Shown: positions 27,032 to 35,358, counted from the stretch's first letter. The stretch is 44,872 bases of DNA from an uncultured Bacteroidales bacterium (GCA_944321885.1 CALUNB010000017.1:1-44872); one strand, 5' to 3'. Numbers and translations are program-made. Notes: a model not told the origin generated them from the letters alone.

Positions 27032-27724
27032 ATGGAATTGATGAAATCGAAAATAGAACAGGCCATCGAGCTGATGAACGAGGATTTCAGGGTGTTTTCC
27101 ACCTTGGTCCTGAAACAGTTGGATTTGCTTAAAAAGATTTATCCTGCCAAGGACGAAATCCGGGACGAACGGATGCACGAACTGGAAATGAACGAGAAGG
27201 TTTTGGATGGCCTGGAAGTCAAGATGCGGGAGGAAATCGTCCGCAGCATCGTTTTGTACGGACCCCGGGCCAGCGATTTACGCAAAATCATGGCCTATTA
27301 CGACATGTCTTCTTATTTGGAAAGGATGGGCGATTTGACCAAGAACCTTGCCGAATATGAAGTGCAGCTTCGTTCGGTTTCCCCGGCTTTGGTGCGGATC
27401 CGGGAGCGTTTGTTCGAGTTGTTGGCCGTGTCGGAGAAAATGGCCCAAAATGCTATTTTTGCTTTTACTTGTGAAGATAATCTGTTGGCTCGCGACACGA
27501 TAGCAAAAGATAACGTGGTGGACGAGATGCAAGCCGGGATAACACGGAGCCTGATTGAAGTGCCGATGGATGAGTTAGGGCAGGACGACCTCCGTGATGT
27601 GGTGTGCATGAGCGGCATGGCTTACAACATGGAGAGGATTGCCGACCATGCCACCAACATTGCCGAGTCGGCTCTTTTTCTGATGGAGGGCCGGGATTGG
27701 AAGCACAAGGACGGTAATTTCTGA
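27032..27724 (+). CDS. phoU: Phosphate transport regulator PhoU
   Basis: Cytoplasmic negative regulator linking the Pst transporter to PhoR. The 230-residue, all-helical protein has two PhoU three-helix repeats, each with the acidic metal-binding pattern: residues about 85-115 (YYDMSSYLERMGDLTKNLAE) and about 195-215 (AYNMERIADHATNIAE). These E-x-GD and ERIADH motifs are diagnostic. The start at 27032 follows an A-rich segment and a hairpin. An inverted-repeat element begins at the base directly after its stop codon. Confidence 0.93.
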   Translation: MELMKSKIEQAIELMNEDFRVFSTLVLKQLDLLKKIYPAKDEIRDERMHELEMNEKVLDGLEVKMREEIVRSIVLYGPRASDLRKIMAYYDMSSYLERMGDLTKNLAEYEVQLRSVSPALVRIRERLFELLAVSEKMAQNAIFAFTCEDNLLARDTIAKDNVVDEMQAGITRSLIEVPMDELGQDDLRDVVCMSGMAYNMERIADHATNIAESALFLMEGRDWKHKDGNF

Positions 27725-27892
27725 GAAGCTGTTTAAATTTATTTGTTTAGGCCATCGGGAGGGGATTTGGAGGGATGGGTCGAGCATCGCTCAACCCAGA
27801 GCCGAAATAGCCCCCGATGGGCAAACAAAATCCTGAAACTGGTCCCTGAAAATTCAGCCTTTTCAGGATTGTAAGAAATTTTAAACAGCTTC
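27725..27892. mobile_element. Inverted-repeat structured element (MITE-like) between phoU and phoB
   Basis: A 168-bp element whose ends are inverted repeats: GAAGCTGTTTAAA at 27725-27737 and its exact complement at 27880-27892, extended by TTT/AAA. Inside, TTTGTTT (27742-27748) pairs with AAACAAA (27823-27829) and CCATCGGG (27752-27759) with CCCGATGG (27813-27820). GGGT-C-GAGC (27777-27785) forms a hairpin with GCTC-A-ACCC (27789-27797). The right arm holds a separate hairpin, AATCCTGAAA (27829-27838) with TTTCAGGATT (27861-27870). It codes for nothing recognisable. A 71-bp partial copy occurs at 31918-31988 with 4 mismatches. No convincing target-site duplication was seen. It could be a non-autonomous transposable element, or an extragenic repeat or RNA. 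Confidence 0.7.
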
Positions 27893-27973
27893 CGAGCAGG
27901 CATGGGGCGCTGTGCTGCCGGGAAGAAGTTTTTTTTGCAAACGGGGATCCCAGGGTTCCCAAAAAGGAAAGAA

Positions 27974-28672
27974 ATGGAAAAAGCGAAGATATTGATTGTG
28001 GATGATGAAGAGGACCTCTGCCGCATTTTGCAATTCAATCTGGAAAATGAGGGGTATCAGGTTTTTGTGGCCTATTCAGGGGAGGAGGCATTGGAGAAAT
28101 TGGATACGTCTTTCCATTTGGTGTTATTGGATGTGATGTTGGGCGGAATGAACGGCTTCGAGACGGCCAACGCTATCCGGAAGCAGAAGAAATTGGATGT
28201 CCCTATCATTTTCCTTACGGCCAAGGATACGGAAAACGATTTGCTGACCGGTTTCAGCCTCGGGGCCGACGACTATATTGCCAAACCCTTTTCCATCAAG
28301 GAGGTGAATGCGCGTGTAAAAGCCCTGTTAGGCCGGACCCGCTACCTCCACCAGGAGCCGGGGACAGGATTGTCCGCCACGTCTTGGGGCGACGGGAAGC
28401 TCAAGGTGGACTATTCACGCAAGGATGTGTTGGTGAATGGTTTGCCAATCCAGTTGACCCGTCGGGAATTCGAGCTTTTCCGGTTGTTGTTCGAAAGCCC
28501 GGACCGCGTTTTCTCCCGCGAGGAAATCCTCAAGACGGTCTGGCCCGAGGACGGCTGTGTCCTGGATCGCACCGTGGACGTGCATATCACCCGTTTGCGC
28601 AAGAAATTGCATGATTATGGAAGCCGGATCATGAACCGATCCGGTTACGGGTATTATTTTTCCACTTTGTAG
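27974..28672 (+). CDS. phoB: OmpR/PhoB-family response regulator
   Basis: A 232-residue two-component response regulator: receiver domain (ILIVDDEEDL with the acidic pair, phosphorylated Asp in LVLLDVMLGG near 53, Thr in FLTAK and Lys in AKPF) followed by an OmpR-type winged-helix DNA-binding domain (LTRREFELFRLLFESPDRVFSREEIL, then RTVDVHITRLRKKL and GYGYYF). The pst/phoU neighbours and the histidine kinase directly downstream support a PhoB role; the symbol rests on that context. Its target is probably the 11-base repeat array before pstS. The ATG at 27974 is the family start; the frame extends to 27902. Confidence 0.92.
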   Translation: MEKAKILIVDDEEDLCRILQFNLENEGYQVFVAYSGEEALEKLDTSFHLVLLDVMLGGMNGFETANAIRKQKKLDVPIIFLTAKDTENDLLTGFSLGADDYIAKPFSIKEVNARVKALLGRTRYLHQEPGTGLSATSWGDGKLKVDYSRKDVLVNGLPIQLTRREFELFRLLFESPDRVFSREEILKTVWPEDGCVLDRTVDVHITRLRKKLHDYGSRIMNRSGYGYYFSTL

Positions 28673-28753
28673 GAAAGTTTGTGGGAAGGCCGGGTGGACT
28701 TTTTCAAGGCATAGCTTCCGCTTTCCCCTTCATGAGCGCTTTGCAAGAAGAAT

Positions 28754-30496
28754 ATGAAAAGGATTACATACAAAGGAAAATTGATTATCGCCTGCGTGGC
28801 CTTGTTTTTGGTATTCGGCTTTTTGCTGAGCGGGGTCCAACTGCAAAGGGAAAAGGATCACGCCAAGGAATTGTATCGTTTCCAGTTCGCCCTTTTGTCC
28901 GATTTGGCAGCCGCATACATGGAACATTATCCCGTGGACAGCGCGGAGAAGTTCGTGGCCCATGCCAAATCGCTCGACCATGTTTTGAGCGATGTCAAGA
29001 TTTGCATCCTGAACCCGACCGGGGAGTACCGGATCGGGGATCCCCAAAGAGGGGTCATGTCCGATTATTCGGAGGAACCGGAAGTCCAGAACGCCTTGAT
29101 TACCGGGACAGGCTCGGGTATCCGGGTGCCTTTCGGTTCGGAAACCCCGCATTTCTACTATGCCCGCCAGTATGACGATTTCATGATATGGATGGACATG
29201 CCTTTCCAGTATTCCAGGACATTGTTCACTTCCAGCAACTGGTTTCCTTTGTTCTTGTTGCTGCTTTTCTTCGTCTCCTTGTGCCTGGTGCTCTTGCATG
29301 CCGACAACCTGAAGAAAGTCATGAGCCGGATTTTCGATTTTCTGGATTCGGCCGGTTCGTCCAATCTGGATTACGAGAATTTCAAATTGCCCCATACCGA
29401 AGCGGGGCTGCTGGTGCGGAAAATCGTGAGGAACTACCAGCAATTACAGCAGAGCCGGGACGAAATCAAAGTATTGCAGGATAAGTTGATACGGCACTTC
29501 CACTATGTGCAGGAGGGAATCTGCATCTTTTCGCCCCAACGGGAAAAGATTTATGCAAACGCACTTTTCGTACAGTATATCAGTAGCATCTTGGACGAAC
29601 CGACTTTCGACATGGGGCGTTTGTTTACAGCGCCCGAATTCAAGGAAATGGTGGACTTCCTTGATGCGAACCTGCCGGTACAGTCCACCGATACCAAGCT
29701 TCCTTCGTATTCGGGGCGTTTGATGAAGAACGGGAGGACATACAAGCTCCGTTTGCTGATTTTCAGTGATAACGGTTTCGAGGTCAGCCTGGACGATGTG
29801 ACCCGCTTGGAACAGAACAAGACCTTGAAGCAGGAAATGACCAACAATATCGCCCACGAGTTGAAAACGCCGGTCAGCAGCATCCGGGGATATCTCGAAA
29901 CGGTCCTGGGGAACGGGATGGACGACAAACAGCGCAAGTTCTTTTTGGAAAGGGCCTACAACCAAACCCTTCGCCTGAGCGATTTGATTCAGGACGTATC
30001 GCTCCTGAACAAGATAGAAGAAGCCTCGGATTTGTTCCAGAAGGAAAAAATCGCGGTGAAGGAAATCGTGGACGAGGTGGTGAACGACCTGCATCTGGAC
30101 TTGGCCAAGCAGGAGGTTAGGTTTGAGAACGCCTTGAGCCCGGAGGTCATCGTGAACGGGAACCGGACCTTGCTCTACACTCTTTTCAGGAACTTGGTGG
30201 AAAACTCCTTGCATTATGCCGGCAAGGGTGTGGTAATCCATATCGAGATGTACGACCAGGATTCCACGCTTTACCATTTCGACTATTACGATACCGGATG
30301 CGGGGTGGAAGACGTGCATCTTGCCCGCCTCTTCGACCGTTTTTACCGGGTAGGTGAGGGACGGACCCGTAAGGACGGCGGTTCGGGTTTGGGCTTGGCC
30401 ATCGTCAAGAATGCGGTGCAGTTCCATGGGGGCATGATTACGGCCCGCAGGTACAAGGACCACGGCTTGGAGTTCATTTTCTCCCTCTCCAAGTAG
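28754..30496 (+). CDS. phoR: Sensor histidine kinase, PhoR-like
   Basis: A 580-residue membrane sensor kinase. Transmembrane segment 1 (residues about 9-27), an extracytoplasmic sensing domain of about 130 residues, transmembrane segment 2 (about 163-182), then a PAS-like region, the phosphoacceptor NIAHELKTPVSSIRGY near 364-380, N-box LVENSLHYA, and G boxes DTGCGV and GGSGLGLAIVKNAV. The layout matches PhoR of the Bacteroidota type, with a large periplasmic domain. Its gene follows the regulator after 81 bases and ends the phosphate locus; the signal probably comes through PstSCAB-PhoU. Confidence 0.92.
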   Translation: MKRITYKGKLIIACVALFLVFGFLLSGVQLQREKDHAKELYRFQFALLSDLAAAYMEHYPVDSAEKFVAHAKSLDHVLSDVKICILNPTGEYRIGDPQRGVMSDYSEEPEVQNALITGTGSGIRVPFGSETPHFYYARQYDDFMIWMDMPFQYSRTLFTSSNWFPLFLLLLFFVSLCLVLLHADNLKKVMSRIFDFLDSAGSSNLDYENFKLPHTEAGLLVRKIVRNYQQLQQSRDEIKVLQDKLIRHFHYVQEGICIFSPQREKIYANALFVQYISSILDEPTFDMGRLFTAPEFKEMVDFLDANLPVQSTDTKLPSYSGRLMKNGRTYKLRLLIFSDNGFEVSLDDVTRLEQNKTLKQEMTNNIAHELKTPVSSIRGYLETVLGNGMDDKQRKFFLERAYNQTLRLSDLIQDVSLLNKIEEASDLFQKEKIAVKEIVDEVVNDLHLDLAKQEVRFENALSPEVIVNGNRTLLYTLFRNLVENSLHYAGKGVVIHIEMYDQDSTLYHFDYYDTGCGVEDVHLARLFDRFYRVGEGRTRKDGGSGLGLAIVKNAVQFHGGMITARRYKDHGLEFIFSLSK

Positions 30497-30654
30497 TTTT
30501 CAGAACGAAGCCGTTGCCTGTGCAAGACCGGTTTTTTGCAAACGGGACGGAGCGATGGAATCGGAATCCTGGATTTTCCTGCGGAAAGGGGATTTCCTGT
30601 AAAATCGGTAACAATACCCGTAAAAAAAGATGAACCGGAGCTGCCCGGCCTTTG

Positions 30655-30662
30655 TATCTTTG
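30655..30662 (+). promoter_or_regulatory. -7 box TATCTTTG for flavodoxin gene
   Basis: A perfect TAnnTTTG box 35 bases before the ATG at 30698. The 200-base gap after phoR otherwise holds no gene. Confidence 0.6.
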
Positions 30663-30697
30663 CCAGCTGAAGACATAACCCTTAAATTTCCAATGCG

Positions 30698-31261
30698 ATG
30701 AAAAAATTGATTTTAGTATCCGCTTTCGTGGCCGCCTTGGGAACTTTCGCCTCCGAAGGGCATGCCCAGCAAGCGAAAGATGCCAAGGTGCTGGTCGCTT
30801 ATTTTTCGTGGTCGGGCAATACCAAGGTGATTGCCGAGGAAATCCGCTCCGTTACGGGGGGAGACCTTTTCGAAATCAAGGCGCAGAATCCTTATCCTGA
30901 AGAATACCAAGCATGTACGGAAAAAGCTAAGCAGGAAAAGGAGAGCAATGCGCGTCCGGCCTTGACGGGGAAAGTTGTCAACATGGCTGATTACGATGTG
31001 GTTTTCGTGGGCTATCCCAACTGGTGGGGAACCATGCCGATGCCGGTGTTGACCTTCTTGGAATCCTACGACTTTGCCGGTAAGACCGTGGTGCCTTTCT
31101 GTACCCACGGAGGTGGCGGGGAACAAAACTGCTTCTCGGATTTCCGGAAAGTTTTCGCCAACACCAAAGCCACGGTGGGCGACGGCTTCCTGTGCAGCGG
31201 TGGTTCGGTTTCTTCGGCCAAATCCCGGGTCGCTTCTTGGATCAAGAGCTTGGGTTTGTAG
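30698..31261 (+). CDS. Exported flavodoxin family protein
   Basis: A 187-residue protein with a clear signal peptide (MKKLILVSAFVAALGTFAS, ending near HAQ-Q) followed by a flavodoxin fold: FMN phosphate loop FSWSGNTKVIAEEI, then VGYPNWWGTMPMPVLTFLES and CTHGGGGEQN, which are the FMN-binding loops of the flavodoxin_4 group. This group includes putative NAD(P)H or quinone-linked reductases. Export is unusual because flavodoxins normally act in the cytoplasm, so it may serve periplasmic electron transfer. Monocistronic, with its own -7 box, and directly upstream of the RNase P RNA gene. Confidence 0.85.
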   Translation: MKKLILVSAFVAALGTFASEGHAQQAKDAKVLVAYFSWSGNTKVIAEEIRSVTGGDLFEIKAQNPYPEEYQACTEKAKQEKESNARPALTGKVVNMADYDVVFVGYPNWWGTMPMPVLTFLESYDFAGKTVVPFCTHGGGGEQNCFSDFRKVFANTKATVGDGFLCSGGSVSSAKSRVASWIKSLGL

Positions 31262-31313
31262 TGACTTTGTCGTAAAGGAGAGTTGTTTTTACAGAGAGTG
31301 CGGCTTTTTTTCG

Positions 31314-31321
31314 TACTTTCG
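31314..31321 (+). promoter_or_regulatory. Probable -7 box TACTTTCG for RNase P RNA
   Basis: TACTTTCG differs from TAnnTTTG by one base and lies 51 bases before the mature RNA 5' end. Transcription starting a few bases beyond it would place the hairpin at 31322-31355 at the very 5' end of the precursor. Confidence 0.45.
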
Positions 31322-31355
31322 CGTTCCGGAAAGCCGGCAACGGCTTTCCGGAACG
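31322..31355 (+). promoter_or_regulatory. Perfect 15-bp hairpin with GCAA tetraloop before rnpB
   Basis: CGTTCCGGAAAGCCG (31322-31336) and its complement (31341-31355) enclose a GCAA loop of the stable GNRA type. It may be the flavodoxin terminator (only ATTTAAAA follows, no T-run) or a 5' leader structure of the RNase P RNA precursor. Confidence 0.7.
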
Positions 31356-31364
31356 ATTTAAAAG

Positions 31365-31711
31365 GGATGACCCGGGCTGTCGCTGCATGGCAGCATGCAG
31401 AGGAAAGTCCGGGCAACACTGAGCCACCATACTTCCTAACAGGAAGGCGGCCGCAAGGCTGACAGCAAGTGCCACAGAAAATAACCGCCGGTTTTCCGGT
31501 AAGGGTGAAAACGTGAGGTAAGAGCTCACGCGGGACATGGTGACATGCTTCCGGGGTAAACCTTATGGGTTGAAAGATCAAATATACCGTATGTCAAGGT
31601 GGGCTCGGCCGAAGACGGGGGGTAGATCGATAGAGCAGTCCGGTGACGGCCTGCCGAGATAAATGACAGCCGCCTCTTTGGAGGTACAGAACCCGGCTTA
31701 CAGGGTCGTCC
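31365..31711 (+). ncRNA. rnpB: RNase P RNA (bacterial type A)
   Basis: Catalytic RNA of RNase P, which trims tRNA 5' leaders. Conserved blocks are present: GAGGAAAGTCC from 31400, ACAGAAAATAACCGCC from 31474, the run of AAGGGTGAAA near 31500, the GGTAAGAGCTCACG block near 31515, GATAAATGACAGCC near 31659, and ACAGAACCCGGCTTA from 31687. The ends pair as helix P1: GGATGACCC (31365-31373) with GGGTCGTCC (31703-31711, one G-U pair), followed by five T residues. The boundaries given follow that helix and could be off by a few bases. About 347 bases, normal for this class. Confidence 0.95.
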
Positions 31712-31825
31712 TTTTTATTCTGGATTGGAAAAACCGTTGTGCTTCTTGCCTTTCCCCTATGGGAGCGTTTTCCGCGAAACATTCGGAGATCCCCAAGAAA
31801 GATGGTCTGGAGAGAAGAGCATAAT

Positions 31826-31857
31826 AAAAAAAGAGGATGGAAACATCCTCTTTTTTT
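31826..31857. terminator. Bidirectional terminator between rnpB and korB
   Basis: Seven A, then GAGGATG-GAAA-CATCCTC, then seven T: a perfect 14-bp palindrome with a GAAA tetraloop. It can stop transcription from rnpB (plus) and from korAB (minus). The DNA from 31712 to here has no gene. Confidence 0.88.
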
Positions 31858-31917
31858 ATACCCGGTTGTCCGGTGTGTTTTTCTGCCCGTTTGCCGTCCC
31901 GATTCTGGAACCGTTTC

Positions 31918-31988
31918 CAAACAAAATCCTGAAACCGGTCCCTGAAAACTCAGGCTTTTCAGGATTGCAAGAAATTTTAAACAGCTTC
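31918..31988. repeat. Partial copy of inverted-repeat element, touching korB stop
   Basis: This 71-bp stretch matches 27822-27892 with 4 differences and no gaps. It includes the terminal GAAGCTGTTTAAA (complement at 31976-31988) and the hairpin AATCCTGAAA (31925-31934) with TTTCAGGATT (31957-31966). It begins at the base after the korB stop codon (minus strand), just as the full copy begins after the phoU stop codon. Read on the minus strand the hairpin is followed by TTTTGTTTG, so it may help terminate korAB. Confidence 0.75.
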
Positions 31989-33029
31989 TTACTTGATTTC
32001 CCAAGTATCGCCGCTGTTGAGCAAATCGTCCATGCACTTGATTTTGGACTCTTTTTTCGCTTTTTCGATTTGGTCTTCCAGCAATTGGTTGTAGGTCATG
32101 GCACGGGCCGAACGGATTACACCCATGGCGACCGGGAATTCCGGCAAGTGCATTTTTGCCAGCATCAAGTGGATACCCGGATCCTGGGCGTATTGGTCGT
32201 GGACCAGGATGTTCCTTTCGGTGATACCGTCCTTGCCGATTTCAACCACTTCCAGACGGGTCCCGTTCAAACGGATACCCTTGTTGCGTTCCTTTCCGAA
32301 AATCATCGGTTTGCCGTGTTCCAGAACCAGCTGGTGGTCTTCACGCACATCCTTTCCAGTGATGGCGGCATGAGCTTTATCGTTGAAGATAACGCAGTTG
32401 TCCAAGACTTCGATGACCGCGCAACCATCGTGCATGGCGGCTTCCCGCATGGCTTGCGACATCAATTTGATGTTGTTGTCCGGTACACGGGCAAAGAACG
32501 TTCCTTGGGATCCGATGACCAATTCCCCGGGATTGAACGGATGTTCGATGGTTCCCATCGGGGAGGTCTTGGTAATGGCTCCCATCGGGGAAGTGGGCGA
32601 GTATTGTCCTTTGGTCAGGCCGTAAATCTGGTTGTTGAACAAAAGGATGTTCACGTCCATGTTCCGGCGGATGATATGGATGAAATGGTTTCCCCCGATA
32701 GCCAAGGAGTCGCCATCCCCCGTGCTGATCCAGACACTCAGGCCCGGGTTGGAAATCTTTACCCCCGTCCCGATAGCGTTGGCCCGCCCGTGGATGCCGT
32801 GGAACCCGTAGGTATTCACGTAATACGGGAAACGCGAGGAGCAACCGATACCCGAAACGTTCACGTATTTTTCCTTTTGATAGCCAATTTCGGGGAAAAT
32901 GTTCTCCATCGCGGCCAAAATGGCGTGCGAACCGCAACCGGGACACCATTTGACCATCTGGTCGCTGGCAAAATCCTGTTTGGTCAATTTGACCGATGAT
33001 TTATCTATGGCAATTTTCATTTTTTGCAT
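31989..33029 (-). CDS. korB: 2-oxoglutarate/2-oxoacid:ferredoxin oxidoreductase, beta subunit
   Basis: Thiamine-diphosphate-binding beta subunit of a cytoplasmic 2-oxoacid:ferredoxin oxidoreductase, 346 residues. It shows WCPGCGSHAIL near residue 28, SGIGCSSRFPYY, the thiamine-diphosphate/Mg motif GDGDSLAIGGNHFIH and NN (LLFNNQIYGLTKGQ), and SPTSPMG. This is the KorB type. The enzyme couples oxidative decarboxylation to reduction of ferredoxin, which can feed the hydrogenase in this window. Another start at 33020 (MKIAIDKS) is possible. It follows korA after 48 bases, so they form one operon. Confidence 0.94.
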   Translation of the reverse strand: MQKMKIAIDKSSVKLTKQDFASDQMVKWCPGCGSHAILAAMENIFPEIGYQKEKYVNVSGIGCSSRFPYYVNTYGFHGIHGRANAIGTGVKISNPGLSVWISTGDGDSLAIGGNHFIHIIRRNMDVNILLFNNQIYGLTKGQYSPTSPMGAITKTSPMGTIEHPFNPGELVIGSQGTFFARVPDNNIKLMSQAMREAAMHDGCAVIEVLDNCVIFNDKAHAAITGKDVREDHQLVLEHGKPMIFGKERNKGIRLNGTRLEVVEIGKDGITERNILVHDQYAQDPGIHLMLAKMHLPEFPVAMGVIRSARAMTYNQLLEDQIEKAKKESKIKCMDDLLNSGDTWEIK

Positions 33030-33077
33030 TTTTTATGGCAGTCCGGAACTGGAGTCCCGGACCCCGGCTTGGAACAA

Positions 33078-34922
33078 TTATTGGGCCAAAAGTTGTTTGA
33101 AATGGTCAACCAATTCCGTTACCGTGAACGGGAGGCCTTGTACCTTGTTGTACTGGGTCATGTGCAGGTGGTCGAAGCGTCCCCTGAGGTAATTCACGAA
33201 CTGGCCTTGGTTCAACTCGCAAACCACGATTTTCTTATGGCCTTCCAAAATCGACAAGGTGTTCTTGGGCAAGGGCATGATGTAGTTGAAGTGGGCATGG
33301 GCAATGCTCTTGCCTTGGTTTTGCAAGGCTTTGACCGCCGTGCTGACCACGCCTTGGGTTCCACCCCAGCTGACAACCAGCAATTCCGCATCCTTGTCCC
33401 CCTCCAGTTTCTGTTCGGGAATGAAGTCAGCCACTTTTTCCACTTTTTCCCGGCGCAAACGTGTCATCAAGGCATGGTTGAGCGGGTCGGTGGATACGTT
33501 GCCTGTGATATGTTCCTTTTCCAGACCGCCGATCCGGTGGCGCAAGCCTTCCGTGCCCGGCAAGGCCCATCCGCGTACCAAGGTCTCCGGATTGCGGAGG
33601 TAAGGCTTGAAATTGGGATCGTTGGCCGGAACGATGGGAGGCTGGATGGCCGGCATGTCCGCCATTTTCGGAATCCGGAACAATTGGGAGCCATTCCCCA
33701 ACGAACCGTCCGAAAGCAGGATACAAGGCGTCATGTGTTCCATGGCCAAACGAGCGGCTTCATAGGCGAAGTTGAAGCAGTTGGCCGGGGTCGAAGCCGC
33801 GATGACAATCAACGGGGCTTCCCCGTTACGTCCGAACAAAGCTTGGTACAAGTCCGATTGTTCGGTTTTGGTGGGAAGACCGGTCGAAGGACCGCCGCGT
33901 TGCACGTCCACCACCACGATGGGGAGTTCGGCAATGACAGCCAGACCCAAGGCTTCGCTCATCAGCGAAAGGCCCGGACCGGAAGTAGAGGTACAAGCCA
34001 GAGATCCGGCGAAGCTGGCCCCGATGGCCGAGCAGATACCGGCGATTTCGTCCTCGGCCTGGAATGCCTTGGCGCCCAAGTCGCGGCGTTTGGTGATTTC
34101 AATAAGGATGTCCGTGGCCGGCGTGATGGGGTAGGACCCGAGGAACAAAGGACGGCCCGACTTTTCGGAAGCCGCCAGCAAGCCCCAGGCGGTAGCCACG
34201 TTCCCGGTGATGTTCCGGTAGCGGCCCTTTTCCATCGGGGCGGTGCCTACATGGATGACCGATTCCACGATTTCCGCCGCTTCGGCATAATGATGCCCGG
34301 CTTCCATCACTTTCTTGTTGATGGCCACCAATTGCGGCTTCTTGGCAAACTTGGCTTCGAAGAAGTGCACGGTGGTTTCCATGCTACGGTCGAAGATATA
34401 GTAAATCATACCCAGAGCGAACATGTTCCGGGTCTTCTCGATGGTCTTATGGTCCAGGCCGTCGCTTTCCAATGCCTTGTGCGAGAGGCTAGTGATGGGT
34501 GCGGGAACCAAGTTGTAGGAAGAAAGGCTCCCGTCCGAAAGGGGATTGGACTTGTAGTCGGCCTTCATCAAAGCCTCGTCGGTGAAGGTATCGGCATCCA
34601 CGATAATCGTGGCTCCCTTCTTGGCCCATTTCAAGTTCGATTTGAGCGAAGCCGGGTTCATGGCAACCAAGACATCGCATTGGTCGCCCGAAGTGTGGAT
34701 GTTGGTTGCACCTACGTGGACTTGGAAGCCCGAAACCCCGGCAATCGTGTTATGCGGGGCCCTGATTTCGGCCGGGTAATCAGGGAATGTGGACAAGTCG
34801 TTGCCTGCCAAGGCGGCGGCGTTGGAGAACAAGGTGCCAATCAATTGCATACCGTCTCCCGAATCGCCGACAAACTTGACGACCACGTCTTGTTTGTCCA
34901 CATGTGGAATGTTCTTTGCCAT
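33078..34922 (-). CDS. korA: 2-oxoglutarate/2-oxoacid:ferredoxin oxidoreductase, fused gamma-alpha subunit
   Basis: A 614-residue fusion of the gamma domain and alpha domain, a common KorA form. The gamma part comes first (VVKFVGDSGDGMQLIG, then FPDYPAEIRAPHNTIAGVSGFQVHVG, residues about 15-185); the alpha pyrimidine-binding part follows (YPITPATDILIE, then EDEIAGICSAIGASFAGSLACTSTSGPGLSLM and GGPSTGLPTKTEQSDLYQ). The ATG at 34922 was chosen; the upstream TTG at 34952 adds 10 residues without support. A -7 box lies about 238 bases upstream. The enzyme supplies reduced ferredoxin and links the reductive or oxidative TCA branch to hydrogen and NADH balance. Confidence 0.95.
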   Translation of the reverse strand: MAKNIPHVDKQDVVVKFVGDSGDGMQLIGTLFSNAAALAGNDLSTFPDYPAEIRAPHNTIAGVSGFQVHVGATNIHTSGDQCDVLVAMNPASLKSNLKWAKKGATIIVDADTFTDEALMKADYKSNPLSDGSLSSYNLVPAPITSLSHKALESDGLDHKTIEKTRNMFALGMIYYIFDRSMETTVHFFEAKFAKKPQLVAINKKVMEAGHHYAEAAEIVESVIHVGTAPMEKGRYRNITGNVATAWGLLAASEKSGRPLFLGSYPITPATDILIEITKRRDLGAKAFQAEDEIAGICSAIGASFAGSLACTSTSGPGLSLMSEALGLAVIAELPIVVVDVQRGGPSTGLPTKTEQSDLYQALFGRNGEAPLIVIAASTPANCFNFAYEAARLAMEHMTPCILLSDGSLGNGSQLFRIPKMADMPAIQPPIVPANDPNFKPYLRNPETLVRGWALPGTEGLRHRIGGLEKEHITGNVSTDPLNHALMTRLRREKVEKVADFIPEQKLEGDKDAELLVVSWGGTQGVVSTAVKALQNQGKSIAHAHFNYIMPLPKNTLSILEGHKKIVVCELNQGQFVNYLRGRFDHLHMTQYNKVQGLPFTVTELVDHFKQLLAQ

Positions 34923-35358
34923 ATAAAGAGTATTTTTTTCTTGCTTTTTCAAAAATTATCGGCGGAAACGAAAAAAGGGGACAGTCCGGATGCTGTTAAA
35001 AACGTTCTCCTTTTTGTACCCTGCGTTCTTTTGTTCGTTGATGCCTTGTTTGTTTGCTCGCCGGCCGGTCCCGCCCCGTTCCCCGGAGCGTCCAGGAGGA
35101 TTGGAAACCGTGGTCTTGCCCGTATGGCAAGGGAATGCCGTGTACGGGCATAATGGCGGCAAAGATAGCCAATTTTCCCGAATAAAATACTGCTTTCCGG
35201 GCTTGGAATCCAAAACCCCTGCAAACGGCCTGCTGTCTTTCCGGGCAAACCGCCGCAGGGGCAGGAAAGGATAACCGGAAACAGACATCATGTCCTCGAC
35301 ATCCGTTGCCGGTTCTTCAGGATTATCGTTCCTGTCTTCATCTTCTTGAAACGGCCTG
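34923..35358. other. Intergenic region upstream of korA, downstream of efflux gene
   Basis: About 436 bases without a supported gene. It holds a -7 box for korA at 35160-35167 and AT-rich DNA directly before korA. An open frame of 155 codons spans part of it but crosses this promoter and has no recognisable features. No clear terminator for the efflux operon was found. Confidence 0.5.
35160..35167 (-). promoter_or_regulatory. -7 box TATCTTTG for korAB
   Basis: A perfect TAnnTTTG box on the minus strand, followed by GCC. It would give an unusually long leader of about 230 bases before the korA ATG. Confidence 0.5.

Noticed and set aside
30497..30654. Intrinsic terminator after phoR
   Set aside because: A weak CCGTT/AACGG pairing exists, but there is no T-run after it.
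33024..35153. Long plus-strand open frame opposite korB/korA
   Set aside because: It overlaps two well-supported genes on the other strand, and its translation has no recognisable domain.
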